Made by a program: the position numbers and the translations under genes. The notes below the pieces were generated by a model. It was not told the DNA's origin, did no database searches, and saw only the letters and a program-made list of their open reading frames with translations. 64,000 nucleotides of DNA from positions 8,833,940-8,897,939 of the forward strand of contig LR746274.1 in NCBI GenBank assembly GCA_902729315.2. The letters are read 5' to 3'. Shown here piece by piece: positions 1 to 14,905 of the stretch; within the stretch, counting starts at the first letter, position 1; each line of letters begins with the position of its first letter. The stretch is from Spirodela intermedia. Lineage: Eukaryota > Streptophyta > Magnoliopsida > Alismatales > Araceae.

Positions 1-1560
1 CCTCTACAAGTTGAGGGGTATGGTGCAACTGTAAAAGAGCCTATCAGGTTAGACCTACCATGATATGAAGTGGACTGTTCACATCAGCCTTTCCTCACTT
101 AATAGAACATTTTCTCTTCTGTTCAATGTATTGTATTAAAAATTTTACTTTAGAGTTTCAACCTCCACGAGTGCTCCTATCCCTCATTTTATTCTAGGTC
201 ATCTTGTCATTAAATCTGGGCTATTTTACGGCTCCATTTGGGCTTCTTTTCCTACACTAGCAGTAAGAGGGCCATTACCTTCTATAAGTTCTGCCACTTC
301 TGGTGCTCCACCTGTGCTTCTCCACGATGGTGAGGAAGTGAGGATTCTACACATAAATACCCAACAGCACATCATATTTTTTGAAACCCACCTTCAACAG
401 CCTATTGGAGAAGAAGCTATGCAACTTGATCGCTAGTGCGACCACATCCATGAGATTCATCATCCAGTCAATGGACTTAATAAGCTTGGAGAAAATATAT
501 GCACAAATCTAGAACAACATAGACCTCAAACTAGAGAGATCTGACTAGCACATGAGGGCCGTGATTGGCGATGTTCTGAATTATTGTGATTGGGAGGAAG
601 GGTTGTTTTTCTTAACATTGAGATACATATTTATATAAAGTGTAACTTATGGGAGTATCATTAAGGTTAGTCTTTATTAAAGTGATTTATTGAGGATTAA
701 GTGTCTAAGATTAAGGTATCTCAAGTAAGTATGGGTTGAATGTAATATGTGCAGAAAATAAGTCTTAGTTATAATGTATGATGAAAAATATGGAAAAGTA
801 CAACAAGAGATAGTAACAACCTCTTGTCTATTTGAGTCATGGTCCTTGGATCCTGTATGGTGAGAGTCACATTTGGAACATCTCATCACTCCAAGAGAGG
901 AAGTTATGATGTGTGTAGCTCCCTTGTGTTGTCCAAAAGATCACAATGTACATTTGAGTCGTAATGGACTTAGATATGTTTATTAATCCCCCTCACATTA
1001 TGTTCATTACTCTTGACTTCGCATCAGATTCTAAATCTCCATCAAGGGTAACGAATGGGAGGTGCCTCAAGCACAAGGCAGGTCCCTTCTTTAATGCTGC
1101 CTTTGCTAACCCTACTTTCAATTTCTTCACCAATAAGGATTCATATCCCTTCACCAACAAGGGTCAACTAATGGATGGCTTTTACGACCCATGTAGTCAA
1201 ATTCTTCAATCCAAATAGAGAAAGGCAATAGCTTTAAAGTTAATAGATCACTTCTAGGTGGTGCAACTTTCCTTTATCTATTTAATTCCTCTCCAACAAA
1301 AATGCAGACCATCCTTGATGTTCTATGTAAAAATTTATGTCTACATCATTGTATCAAGCATTTGTCGTGATTTTTCCTATATTTAATTGACAATGGTATA
1401 TTTTAAGGGTCAAGTTGTCTACTATGGATGATTATTAGCATGATTATTATTAGTAGAAGTAATTATAAATAGATAAAAAAATATTACTCTCACCAATTGA
1501 TATTAATACCCATATGACAATTTTAAGAAGGTTGAATTTCAATCGCTCACTTTTAACTTA
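1..1560. other. intergenic, no gene recognised
   Basis: AT-rich flank with only short open frames, none with a recognisable domain. The frame at 964-1218 (84 codons) has no family signature and is probably chance or an old element. I see no clear terminal repeats. Confidence 0.5.
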
Positions 1561-2500
1561 TGTCCTTGATAAATCTTCATTATCATGAGTTAATAATTAG
1601 TAAATATAATGAGTTAATAAATATAATAGTTTTAGCATTAACTCATGATAAATAGACTTATATTTATGTTAAAGTGTAAAAAATGGTTTTCAATTGATTA
1701 AAGTGAATTTTTAGGTAATTATGTGATTTTATATGAATTTATAATCTTACTTTTGAGATAAATAAAGAAAAAGAAATTAAAATAAAAATATAACAAAATA
1801 GAGGGGGACCCACCGATTAGCTAGGCTTGCAAGCAAGTTAGAAGCACAATCAAGGAGGAGCCACGAGTAGGGGCTCAAGTGGCTAGGATCGATAGGGGCA
1901 TGTGTGCACCACTCCCCTTCCACATTACTAGTGGCTAGCTAGTTGTGGGACAAGGAATGATCATACACACAAGAGAAAGGGACTTGCTTGTAAATGTAAT
2001 ATTACTATATATTCATTTGAAACTTTGGTGCACAAGCGATGTAGTACTAAACTCGCCTCACACCTTCCCTAAAAAAGGTTTGATGATTTTAATACTTAAA
2101 ATACCCCTTATTTATAATAAAGATATATCATGATGACATCATTTGATAAAGGCATTAGAATACTTATGTCAATCTTTCTTATACAGGTGGGCAACTAGTG
2201 TAGGTGTGAATCTTCCTAAAGCCAAAACTCATATTTTTTATCTCATTATTGTGACTTTCTTGCAAATTACTGATGAAGGATTAAACTGTCAGAATCACTA
2301 GATTATTGGCGAAAATCTCATCGACGCGATTCGCAGAGTATTGTTACTAAAATTACTGAATGATTCGTGATAAAAGGATCGTGAATCCATCCAATAAAAC
2401 ATCTCTAATTAATTGATGAACAAGTCGTCATCAAGAAGAGGACGATCCATCGGGAGACTAGTGGCCACCTCTTGAGAACATATTGGATGCAATGAAGAGC
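1560..2500 (+). repeat. dispersed repeat R1, copy 1 (partial)
   Basis: About 0.9 kb that matches the next 2.5 kb by eye: the same AT-rich lead (TGAGTTAATAATTAGTAAAT near 1590-1610), the same GC-richer block near 1800-1950, and the same segment near 2170-2460. It stops near 2490 at the sequence GAAGAGCCTCC, where copy 2 restarts from its own beginning, so the two are in tandem. Inverted copies lie near 55.2-56.6 kb and 60.3-61.7 kb. The class is uncertain; a non-autonomous retroelement is possible. Confidence 0.7.
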
Positions 2501-4127
2501 CTCCTTGATAAGTCTTTATTATCATGAGTTAATAATTAGTAAATAATTTAGTTTTAGCCTTAATTCATGATAAATAGACTTATATTTGTGTTAAAGAATG
2601 ATTTTTGGTTTTCAATTGATTAACGTGAATTTTTGGGTAATTATGTGATTTTATATGATTTTTACAGTCTTACCTTGAGATAAATGAAGAACAAGAAATA
2701 AAAATAAAAAATGTTGCAAAATGAGGGGACTCGTCGGCCAGCCAGGTTAAAAGCACAGTCGGGGAGTAGCCGCGAGCAGGGGCTCGAGCAACTTAGCTTG
2801 AACCGATAGGGACACGTGTGCACCACTCCCCTTCCACAACACCAGTGGCCAGCCGGTTGTGGGGCAAGGAGTAGTCGTACATGCGAGAGAAGGGACTTTG
2901 CTTACAAAGTTAACATTACTATATTTGCCCGAAAACTCAGCGCACAATCAATGTTGGACTAAACCCGCGTCACACCTTCCTCACAAGCGGGCGACTGGCG
3001 CGGGTTCGAATCCTTCCAAAGTCAAAATTCATATATTTTTATTTGATTACCGCGACTTTCCTATAGATCGCTGTTGAAGGATTAAGCAACGAGAATCGCT
3101 GGATCATCGGCGAAAATCTCATCAATGCGATTTGCGGGACATTGCTACTAAAATTGCTGAACAATTCACAATAAAAGGATTGCGAATCCATCGAGTAAAT
3201 CATCTCTGATTGATCGACAAACAAGCCGTCGTCGAGAAGAGGACGATCCGCCAGGAGACCAGTCACCACCTCTTGAGAGCGTACCAGATGCGATGAAGAG
3301 CCTCCTCTTGCTGCGCGGACTTGAGGATGAAGCTCTCTGACATGCGCCCCACCTCCATTCAGCTCCTCTCCGTCGGGTGACAGCCGCTGGAGAGCCGCAA
3401 AGTCACCGTTTTTCCACTCCGCTGGGTGACAGCCGCCGGAGACGATTCAACGACTCACTTCATTGATCTCTAGACTTCACGAGAAGATCTAGAGATTGCC
3501 CACGTTGTCTTTGTCCAAGGAGAGCCTTTGAGGCTGTGGACACTACACGATGATCCTCCCGAATGCTCAGGATTCCGGTGCATCGCCGACGCATTGCCGA
3601 CGCATCGCCGTCGCGACGCCGGAACTTTGTTTTCCTGCTTTTAATTTAATTTACGCTTCATTTAGTGATACTTTGTGTGATTTTAATTTACCAAACTATA
3701 CTTCGTTCAATTACAATTCTTCCAGCTTTTACAGATCTTAATTTGATTAATTAAGTCGTCTATGATCGCTTACGTAAGAATTGCCAGGTGGAACTCTATT
3801 TCTGCCTGATTCACGTTCGCTGGGCGCTGACATCATCCTGACATCCGCACCCTTATTTATTTTTTTTCGTGAATTTTAAATATATTTCCTTTTTATTTCC
3901 TAGTATAAAACTCATAGAAAATCGTATTCATTTAGAAAAATTCTGAATAATTACTAGATATTATATTACATCCTTGTGATTGACCTGGAAAATTACCGAT
4001 ATTTTTGGAATTTTTATTGAAGTATAATTGATATATTTATACTTCTAAATATCCAAAAATTCGTATTTTCTAGTTTTATAAATTTTATATTTGCGTGATT
4101 TAATATACAACGACTGAGTCATGTCAC
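2500..4127 (+). repeat. dispersed repeat R1, copy 2 (long)
   Basis: The longest R1 copy. It repeats the 1560-2490 segment, then continues through a block containing a duplicated GGGTGACAGCCGC phrase (near 3376 and 3425) into an AT-rich tail. Near 3000 it has a GGTTCGAATCC motif identical to a tRNA/Pol III B box, which R1 copies elsewhere keep in weaker form. No reverse transcriptase or transposase frame is visible in it. Confidence 0.7.
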
Positions 4128-4950
4128 TCCTCTTACTGTGTGGACTTGAGGATGAAACTTCCTAACACATGTCCCACCTCTATCCAACTCAACTCTAGTG
4201 GGTGACAACTGTTGGAGAGCCGCAAACTCGTTGTTTTTTTCCTCTACTGGGTGACAGCCACCGGAGATGATTCGACAACCTATTTCATTGATCTCTAGAC
4301 TTCGCAAGGAGATTTAGAGATTACCCATGTCGTCCTTGTCTAAAGAGAGCCTTCGAGGCCATAGACACTACACGACAATCCTCCCGAATACTCAAGATTT
4401 TGGTCCATCACCCACGTATTGCCGCCGTGATGTCGGAACTCTATTTTCTTACTTTCAACTTTTTTTCTACTTCATTTAGTGATAATTTGTGTGATTTAAA
4501 TTTACCAAGATATACTTAATTCAATTACGATTCTTTTGGCTTTTACAAATCTTAATTTGATCAATTAAATCATCTATAATCGCTTACATAAGAATTATCA
4601 GGCAGAACTTTATTTTTGTCCAATTTGCATTCACCAGGTGCTAATGTCATCCTAATGTCTACAGCTTTATTTTCTTTTTTTATAAATTTTAAATAGATTT
4701 CATTTTTATTTTCTAGTATATAATTCATAAAAAATAATATTTTTTGAGAAAAATTCTAAATAATTACCTGATATATTACATCTATGTGATCGACTTAGAA
4801 AATTACCACTAATTTTGAAAGTTTTATTGAATTATAATTGAAATATTTGTCCAGAAATACTTCTAAATATCTGCAAAAATTATATTTTCTAGTTTTATAA
4901 ATTATAAATTAACATAATTTACTATATAATGACTAAGTCACGTCAATCTT
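4128..4950 (+). repeat. R1 right-hand part, tandemly duplicated
   Basis: A second, more diverged copy of 3301-4127. Both start with a CTCCTCTT.CTG.G.GGACTTGAGG phrase and run through the same GC-rich block and AT-rich tail, ending in a GACT.AGTCA.GTCA phrase. The shared period is about 825 bp. Divergence is clearly greater than in the 5020-bp tandem array at the right end of the window. Confidence 0.7.
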
Positions 4951-5149
4951 TTTTTCACTATTATTAACTATGGGTTGTATGCTAGGCAACCATCGTTGGA
5001 GGAATTGCCCTCATGTGCAGAGCTCGTGTGGGTTTGGAAACACTGGTCACATGCCTATGGGGGACTGCTATCCTTGTCTTGGCCCATAAGCCCACGTGCA
5101 TTCAGCCCATCTGTGAGCTCGGGCCCATTTGGCATAGTATGCTGTCTCA

Positions 5150-5496
5150 ATGGGCCAAGGCCCAGTGCTGCCAATCTATTGTTGGTATCTCAAATAAAGG
5201 CCATTTGATAACTGAATATTATGATTATTATCATGAAAGAAGACTAAATATATTCCTCTAAAATTTATCCTTGCGAGTGATCCTTATAAAATGCCCAGAA
5301 ATATATTTTTTAAAACGCCTGACATTTAATTACTACCGCTTTAATACACTTGAATATTAATTCGATTGACAAATTAAGCCAATGCAGAATTGGCCGGACC
5401 AATCAGCCTAGTAGGTCGTGAGGCCGAGTTAGTAAGACCTTCTGCAGGGTTGACCCAGAATTAAGTGGGACGTGTCCGGACCGCGTCCTCCTTAGC

Positions 5497-5543
<47 letters not shown>

Positions 5544-6040
5544 TGTGGTGGCGATTCTCTCCTCAATAGGCCGCGGGGGGGCAGCTCCCTCTTCCCTTCC
5601 CTACTCTGGATATGGAACATCTATTTATAAGCCCCTCAGAGCTACAAAACTTTGCCAGCATTCGCATGGCCGGCTGTGTCAATCTACAATTTCTGAAATA
5701 AAGCCCATCGGATAATCAAATACTATTACTAGTATTAGCAGTAAATAGATAATAAAATATTATCCTCAACTATTGATCCTGGAGAGTGGTAGGTAGATAC
5801 CCAGACATCAATTGATCCTCACTTTAGTGCCATTCTTGATTGGGACGTGTGGTAGCCAATCTGATTCAGGATGATCAAGTGGTTCATTCTAATCTGTATT
5901 GGGGTTAGCATGGCCGATCCAATCAATCTTGCTGAACGCTGTCAAGTGGGTTGGATCAGCTATTTTGACTGGCACGATCCTATCATTATTAAGGTGATCT
6001 GACCGCTCGATCAGATAACCAGTTTGCAATGGACTAAGCC
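5150..6040 (+). repeat. dispersed repeat R5 with LTR-like features
   Basis: A partial copy lies near 5160-5290 and a longer one at about 5440-6030. Shared landmarks are a CAATCTA..AT....AATAAAG.CC phrase, a run of AATAAT, TATCCTCAAC, and a GATGATCAAGT..TTC...CTGTATTGGG.TTAGC phrase. The same landmarks occur inverted at about 22230-22760, and at 30800-31039 fused to the broken 5' end of psi-D. A TATA-like TATTTATAAG lies near 5622, so a degraded LTR is plausible but its ends were not fixed. Confidence 0.6.
5503..5541. repeat. (CT)n microsatellite
   Basis: Uninterrupted run of about 19 CT units inside the R5 region. Confidence 0.95.
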
Positions 6041-6279
6041 CCTTAATGATATATATGAACAGGGAGACCCTATTTAAAGATATGCTGATGGAACCCCCAT
6101 GACATATCTGCCAAGAGGAAGTGGACTTGTGAGGCTCTCCGTGTCTTGCAACAGACCTTCAAAGCGAGTATTTCAATCAAGATCATTGGTTCCCCGAGTA
6201 TTTTTTTCCCCTAATTATACCTGTTAGTACTTCCAAGGGGCTCACTGGTAAGCCAAAATCTTGATCGTCTAAAGACGAA

Positions 6280-6282
<3 letters not shown>

Positions 6283-6348
<66 letters not shown>
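6283..6348. repeat. (CT)n microsatellite
   Basis: About 33 CT units, the longest dinucleotide run in the window. It lies at the left edge of repeat R2. The opposite strand reads as an Arg-Glu repeat, which is an artefact of the run and not a protein. Confidence 0.95.
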
Positions 6349-6353
<5 letters not shown>

Positions 6354-6359
6354 TTCTAT

Positions 6360-7520
6360 CTCTCTATCCCTCAGATTGGTCCATATTTCCGGTGGGCCGA
6401 GCATATTCACCATTGAAACCCTATGCTCTATGTTGAAATTCTTATAAGGATCTTTCTTCATTTTCTATGAAGATACTTAAGAATATTGAATTCTCTTGGT
6501 GTTTTCCCTCAAAAATATGCCTGTTCCTCCTTTCAACAGTGTCAATGGTAACCCAAAATCCTGAACACCCAAGTGGCATCCTCCCTCTCTTTCTCGCTTT
6601 CGGATTGTTGCATCTTGCTGACAGCTCTGCTACTGAATTCCAGCGCCAGTTGTTCTTCCAACATTGCTATCTGAAGAACACCCAAAACATGCCAACGACT
6701 GCACCGTCCTTTCTCTCTCTCTCTCTCTCTCTCTCACTTGCTCGCGCTCTTAGTTTGGTTCGTATTTGTGGGGTCGGCTGAGCTTATTATTCGTCCTAGA
6801 GACCATAAATTAGTCCATAGCTTTACTTATTATATGCTCACCAGGTATCTTTCTTCGATGTCCATCAGACAGTGGACGAGCCACCCCTTGAAGCAGAGAC
6901 CATTTTCGAGGGCTATACGCTGAGCTCCGACTCGACTGCCCTGCCGAAGATCAACCGGGTTCCATCCTCTTACTACCCGCCCAGTGACTTCAGCACATCA
7001 TCCTACATGGGTTCCCCCAAGAACCCTAGGTCCAGGAAGTCCTCGCACTCGGGAGAGCAGCCCTGCCCTCTCCATCCATCCTTCGACACCAATGGGGTCA
7101 TCCCCCACCACTCTGGGCTCAGCTCTTATCCAGCACTAGATGCTCTCTGGGAGCTGGTTCTTTCTTTCTGTTATTTTTTCTGTTGCTGCAAGCAAGCATT
7201 CATCCTTGGAAAAGAAGAAAAGGTGTGAGATTGATTCTCTTCTTCTTTTTCCTTTTCTTTTTCTTCTTCTTCATCATGATCATTTCTCTGGCAGATCTGG
7301 TGAGGAAACTGGCTCTTGGCTGCTGTATGTTACGGATTGTGGGAGACGACCGGCCTACTTTACATTACTTAATCGTCTTCTACATGAACCAGCTTTGACC
7401 AAATAACCAGCTTAATGAAGGAGCCCCTTTTTTCTAAATGTAGTAAAACGGGGCTAGATCAACATGCATGCAGGCTACTTCCATTGAGATACTCGGATTA
7501 TTTGCTGGCCCAAGTTCTGT
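6360..7520 (+). repeat. repeat R2 (5' flank of CRK units), copy 1
   Basis: Begins with a phrase around CATATTTCCGGTGGGCCGAG and continues through GTGTCAATGGTAACCC and a short CT run (6709-6734). The same order recurs at about 23595-24650 upstream of CRK-C and at 44870-45095 upstream of psi-G, and part of it lies inverted at 21236-21500. Because it sits 5' of several CRK copies, it is best read as part of the ancestral duplicated unit. Open frames inside it (for example 6872-7228) show no known domain. Confidence 0.65.
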
Positions 7521-9170
7521 TGATTAGTGTGAAGTTATCACCTCCTCCGCTTAAGGGATCCTGCCATGCAGCTACCGACTGGCTGCATGGGTGTGTGCAT
7601 GGGTGCACAGCATAGGGCAAAATGACTGGGTGTGTGGCAGAGTGCGACGGTACGTGTATGGGATGGCAGTATATTAAACCAATTAATGAGAATTATTCAA
7701 CTAAATGTGTATTAAACCTAACTTAGTATATTAGATTCTTACTTTTAATTGATCAATTAAATTCGAATAATTCTAGAACCTTTTTTTAAAAATACGGATC
7801 AATATTATTTGAAAAATAATTTCAAAAATCATAAATTGTGGAAAGTACATATTAAAACTATTATTTAATGAGCTTATTAAATTTGAATGCAAAATTATTA
7901 CCTTATTTTGAGACACATTCTCAATTTTGTTTTAAGGATAACAGTTTCTTACTAGACTCATTTGAATCTATAAGTTTCAAATGTATACATTATTGGTTAA
8001 CGTGTGTGTACTAGCTTCCCTTAGAGGCTATCCAAACTTAGAGGACATATCAATTTCTACCTGTCTTATGACTTTATTTATGATTTTAATGTTGAGAAGT
8101 TGTGTATAGTATGGCAGGATTTAAAATCAAGTTTTTCTATAAATTCAGTCTATTTCTAATACCACCTCTGACCTCCTTAAGATTTGAATTTTGTTTTTGT
8201 AGAGAAATAAATACAAATTTGAATGATATCTGATGCTTGGTCAAACGACATGAAGACAACAAGTTGAAAAGTAAGATTCAATTGAAACAAGATCATCCTC
8301 AACTTGTCAAAGCGTTAATATTTTCCATGTTTAAATAACTTCCCAAAATGAGGAGGAAAAAAGATTAAGTTCAATGAATTTCTACAAATACTTCAAGTAA
8401 TTACTATTAATAAGAAATATCTCAAAGTAAAGTTCTTAATTTTTTTGTGAATTTTTTTTTGAGTTAGTCTTCATTTAATCATTGAAGGAGGTTAATCTCT
8501 ATAATTAACAATGGTTCTCCTAGAGTCAAAAAGCTAAAAGAGAGTTTTAGAATGAAACTATATGAGAGCTGAATGTAGTAATCAGTAGTTGTGTTGCTAA
8601 ATGATTGGCTTAGCAGAACTCAAGAATGTGGCATATTTTAATGGTGAATATAGCCATAGGATTAAACCACTATAAAATCATCAAGTGGTATTTATTTAGA
8701 GTAAGAAATTCATACAATCCTAAAAAGTACATCATTTTTTTAAATAGTTGAGAAGTTATCAATTCAATTCTAGCTTTTGGTCTAAGCACAACTTAAAATC
8801 AAACTAGGAAGAGTGGCATGTGCAACACTAATAGGCAAAGAGATAACTACTTAGCAACACATGACAGATGGGCTAACCCTTTGAAGGTGAAGTGTGTTGT
8901 GACACTGCCTACTCCACTCTTGGTATAAATAGAAGGGGAATGTAGGATCCACGAAATGAGTAATGGATGTTTTGAATTGTTCCCCAAAATGTATTTCTTA
9001 GTGTGAATTAGTAGTGACTTCCAGTTTATGTCTTTGTGCTTAGTAGTCTCTATAGATAGAGATGCATCCTGACATTGAGGAGACGTCTAAGGTCATAGAT
9101 TGTTGAACATACTATCCATGTAATAGTTTGAGATGCATGCAACACCTTAGGAAAGCAGCCAATGATCTAA
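7520..9170. other. AT-rich intergenic stretch
   Basis: No gene recognised. A TATA-like GGTATAAATAGAAGGGG near 8921-8937 resembles a retroelement LTR promoter, but no matching second LTR was found. Relative to the other CRK 5' flanks this looks like inserted sequence between R2 and the promoter-like block that follows. Confidence 0.4.
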
Positions 9171-9330
9171 AACCTGAGTTTAAGTCAACTTGATGGGCAC
9201 CTTACCCAATTGTAATAACCATATGAAGGCCAGCCAAGATCTAGCTCAAGGTCAATGAGAACCACATTGGCCATGCAAGGGGGTGAGTTCCATGGCGGAC
9301 TAAGTCAAGAAATACTGCCATTATTATTTA
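9170..9330 (+). promoter_or_regulatory. orphan copy of the CRK promoter block
   Basis: Matches, in order, the block upstream of the CRK genes: GTCAACTTGATGGGCA near 9185, an AACC.C.TTGGCCATGC phrase near 9261-9278, then CCATGGCGGACTAAGTCAA near 9291-9309. It contains GTCAA (reverse TTGAC) W-box cores. No CRK exon follows; the sequence runs into an R2-type segment instead. It is probably a duplicated promoter left without its gene. Confidence 0.55.
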
Positions 9331-9459
9331 GATTTAAATCTTAGGTTTCTAATCTATGGAATTAGCGAGGTAAATAAAAATTACAACTAGGGCCTAGTTT
9401 AATTTAATCACTTATACAAATAGATGGGGGGAGGAAAATAATTATTGGCTGATGTATGT

Positions 9460-9850
9460 TATGAACTATACGAGGGAATCCACATGATGTATATTACTAA
9501 TTGTCTTCTTCTGGATGGATGGAAGAAAGTTGATGGGGGGTCGCTCTCTAATGTTTTCAGTCTTGGTTGGCTACCCATTTCTCTTCTATGAGCGCAAGCT
9601 AAGCCAGGTTGGTAAGTGGACCAATCTGTGGGTTTCATTTCTAGCCCCCATCGTGTATCATAAAATTCAGCGTGAACCAGGGTTGACCAAATATCCAATC
9701 CACTGAGGGAGCTCTTTTTCTTTTTTTAAACATAGAAAATAGAATAAGGGAGTCAGGTCAACGTGTAGGTAGGCCATTTACACCGAGATACCTGAACTAT
9801 TTGGCGGGCCATTTAAACAAAGTAGCAGGAACCTACGACCACGTCGACAG
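9460..9850 (+). repeat. R2-type flank segment, second piece
   Basis: Matches the right part of R2 seen at about 24430-24650 (GGATGGATGGAA, then GTGAACCAG.GTTGAC.AAATATCCAA). It supports the idea that 6.3-11.1 kb is an enlarged version of the 5' flank that precedes CRK-C. Confidence 0.55.
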
Positions 9851-9885
9851 CAGGATTTGCTTTATTATTGGTTATTTTTGATTCC

Positions 9886-10600
9886 TCAATGCTCATAAGT
9901 ACCTTTAGCCCTAGAACGAGACAGAGAACAATCTGAGGAATTACTTATTCTTCCACCCGCCATCGCCTTCGACCTTCGGGTCATCGCCGACACCGCCTGC
10001 CACCATCGTCCGCCCATCACCACCGTCGCCGTCCGTTGCCGCCGTCCACCGCCGTCCACCGCCGTCGCCGCCATCCTTTTCTCCGTCCTCCTCCCCTTTT
10101 GCCGTCGCTCGATCCGCCATCTCCGGAAGAGTTCCTCTTCCTTGTCTACCCCGTTAGGGTTCAATCCCGCTGGTTCGTGAACCCGGATGCGTCCGGCCCG
10201 AGCGGCCCATTTCTGCCGGGACCAAACCAGCTCGGGAGCCTGGTCCGAGCCAGACCGCCTCGCCGGTCAGAACCGCTTCGGACCGCCTGGTTCTCGCCAG
10301 CCCATCTGGCGGTCCGAACCATTCCTGATCGCTTGGTCCGCACTAGACTGCCTGGCTAGTCCGAACCATTATGGACCGCCTGGTTGGTGCCGGCCGACTT
10401 CACCTGGTCAGAGCCAGTCCACTCAGTCAACCAGGTGACTGGGTCAAAAGTCAACGTCCAAATGTCAACAACACGGTCAACTTTTTAAAGAGAAGTAGGG
10501 TCCAGCTTCTCCAGTTAGTTGCCTCTTTTGGCGACAAGGTCTTCTCTAAAGTCTCTTTCTTTTCATATTTGAACGCTCTATTCTCTTAGCATATTATCTT
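9886..10600 (+). repeat. GC-rich upstream block R6 with imperfect internal repeats
   Basis: Sharp GC-rich island in AT-rich surroundings. 9950-10100 is a CCGCC/GTCGCC-rich tract. 10190-10420 carries imperfect repeats built on GACCGCCTGGTT and GTCCGAACCATT. It ends in a cluster of GTCAA motifs. A similar arrangement (GTCGCCGCC-rich tract, then a GTCAAC cluster, then CTTTT) lies at 36180-36620 upstream of CRK-E. It is open in several frames, as expected from composition, and I see no protein domain. Confidence 0.5.
10425..10480. promoter_or_regulatory. W-box cluster upstream of CRK-A
   Basis: Four TTGAC[C/T] elements read on the minus strand (as AGTCAA or GGTCAA on +) at 10425-10430, 10442-10447, 10449-10454 and 10475-10480, with a further TGTCAA near 10463. 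W-boxes bind WRKY factors, and CRK genes are a known class of WRKY and defence-responsive genes. The cluster lies about 740 bp upstream of the CRK-A start, so a distal role is inference. Confidence 0.5.
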
Positions 10601-10904
10601 ACAGTCTCGTTGATTTTAGATAAGTCAACTTATAAATATTTACAGCTAGTCCTGAGAATATAGAGAGGACTAACTTGGTTTGCATTTCGAAATTTATTGA
10701 TAGGTGGAGCACCCGAATCCCTAGTGGTTTCTGAATCGTGTTGATCTAGTTCCTTTCAAATTCTTCAAGAACAGTCAATCCTACCCTAATCATCCCTCCT
10801 GTATTTCATGGACTTAATGGGAGAGTCAAGTTTAGACTACTGGCCTAGGGTAGTTTAGTCCTTTCACCATCTTGTCCTACGTCAAGCAACCCAATATGTT
10901 GAAC

Positions 10905-11160
10905 TTTAACTTAAGTCAACTTGATGGTATCTAGCTCAATTACGATAAATTATATCGGATTTTGCAGTTTTTTTCCCCGCAATAACTCGACGTGACATGA
11001 GCGTGAAAGAGTTTCAAGAATTATGTTTTTCATATGGGCTAAAAATGAACCATTCATTTTTGGCTGAAATTGCACGGTGGCTACCTCAAAGTCAATGGAC
11101 TCATTTCCACGGTCGACCAAGTCAAACACGGCAACCATGAGTATTAAAAGCACGTATGGG
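10905..11160 (+). promoter_or_regulatory. CRK-A proximal promoter block
   Basis: Keeps the order seen at other copies: AAGTCAACTTGATGG (near 10912), GCACGGTGG.C, AAAGTCAATGGACTC, then GACCAAGTCAAACACGGCA and a GTATTAAAAG element at 11141-11150 about 70 bp before the start codon. The other copies have TATAAA at this place, so the TATA box here is weaker. Several AGTCAA W-box cores lie within 200 bp of the gene. Confidence 0.55.
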
Positions 11161-11219
11161 TCCTAGTCTCTGTCTGAAGTCTCGTCTCCACTTTTTCCAC
11201 CTCTCTGCTCCAGCGGAGC

Positions 11220-14698
<3,479 letters not shown>

Positions 14699-14905
14699 AC
14701 AGTGAGCAATTCCCTTGACGATCTCCTATTTATGCTCCTAATTATTTTAATCAAGAACCTGTAATTATGAAAATTGTGACCAGAACTCTTATAACTTGCA
14801 AGAGTCCCAACGCCCTATGAGAGAAACAATACTTTCTTGGACTGATTCTCATCAAAACAAACGGCCCATTTAATGTTGCCCATTTTAAATGGTTCTTTGT
14901 GATGG
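14699..14905 (+). other. CRK-A 3' flank, shared with other copies
   Basis: Resembles the sequence after CRK-C, psi-D and CRK-E (for example GTAATTATGAAAATTGTGA near 14760, also after psi-D near 34543). It likely holds the 3' UTR and polyadenylation region; no single signal can be fixed. Similarity to the other flanks breaks off near 14905 and resumes near 16400. Confidence 0.5.

Noticed and set aside
3000-3012. tRNA gene at the GGTTCGAATCC motif
   Set aside because: No matching acceptor, D or anticodon arm can be folded around it; the motif belongs to repeat R1.
6183-6461. Minus-strand frame with a long Arg-Glu repeat
   Set aside because: It is the translation of a (CT)n microsatellite; no flanking coding signal. 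Same for 23746-23940, 23918-24172 and 34925-35302.
10036-10438. Pro/Arg-rich frames in the GC-rich block
   Set aside because: Open in several frames on both strands because of composition and short repeats; no conserved domain.
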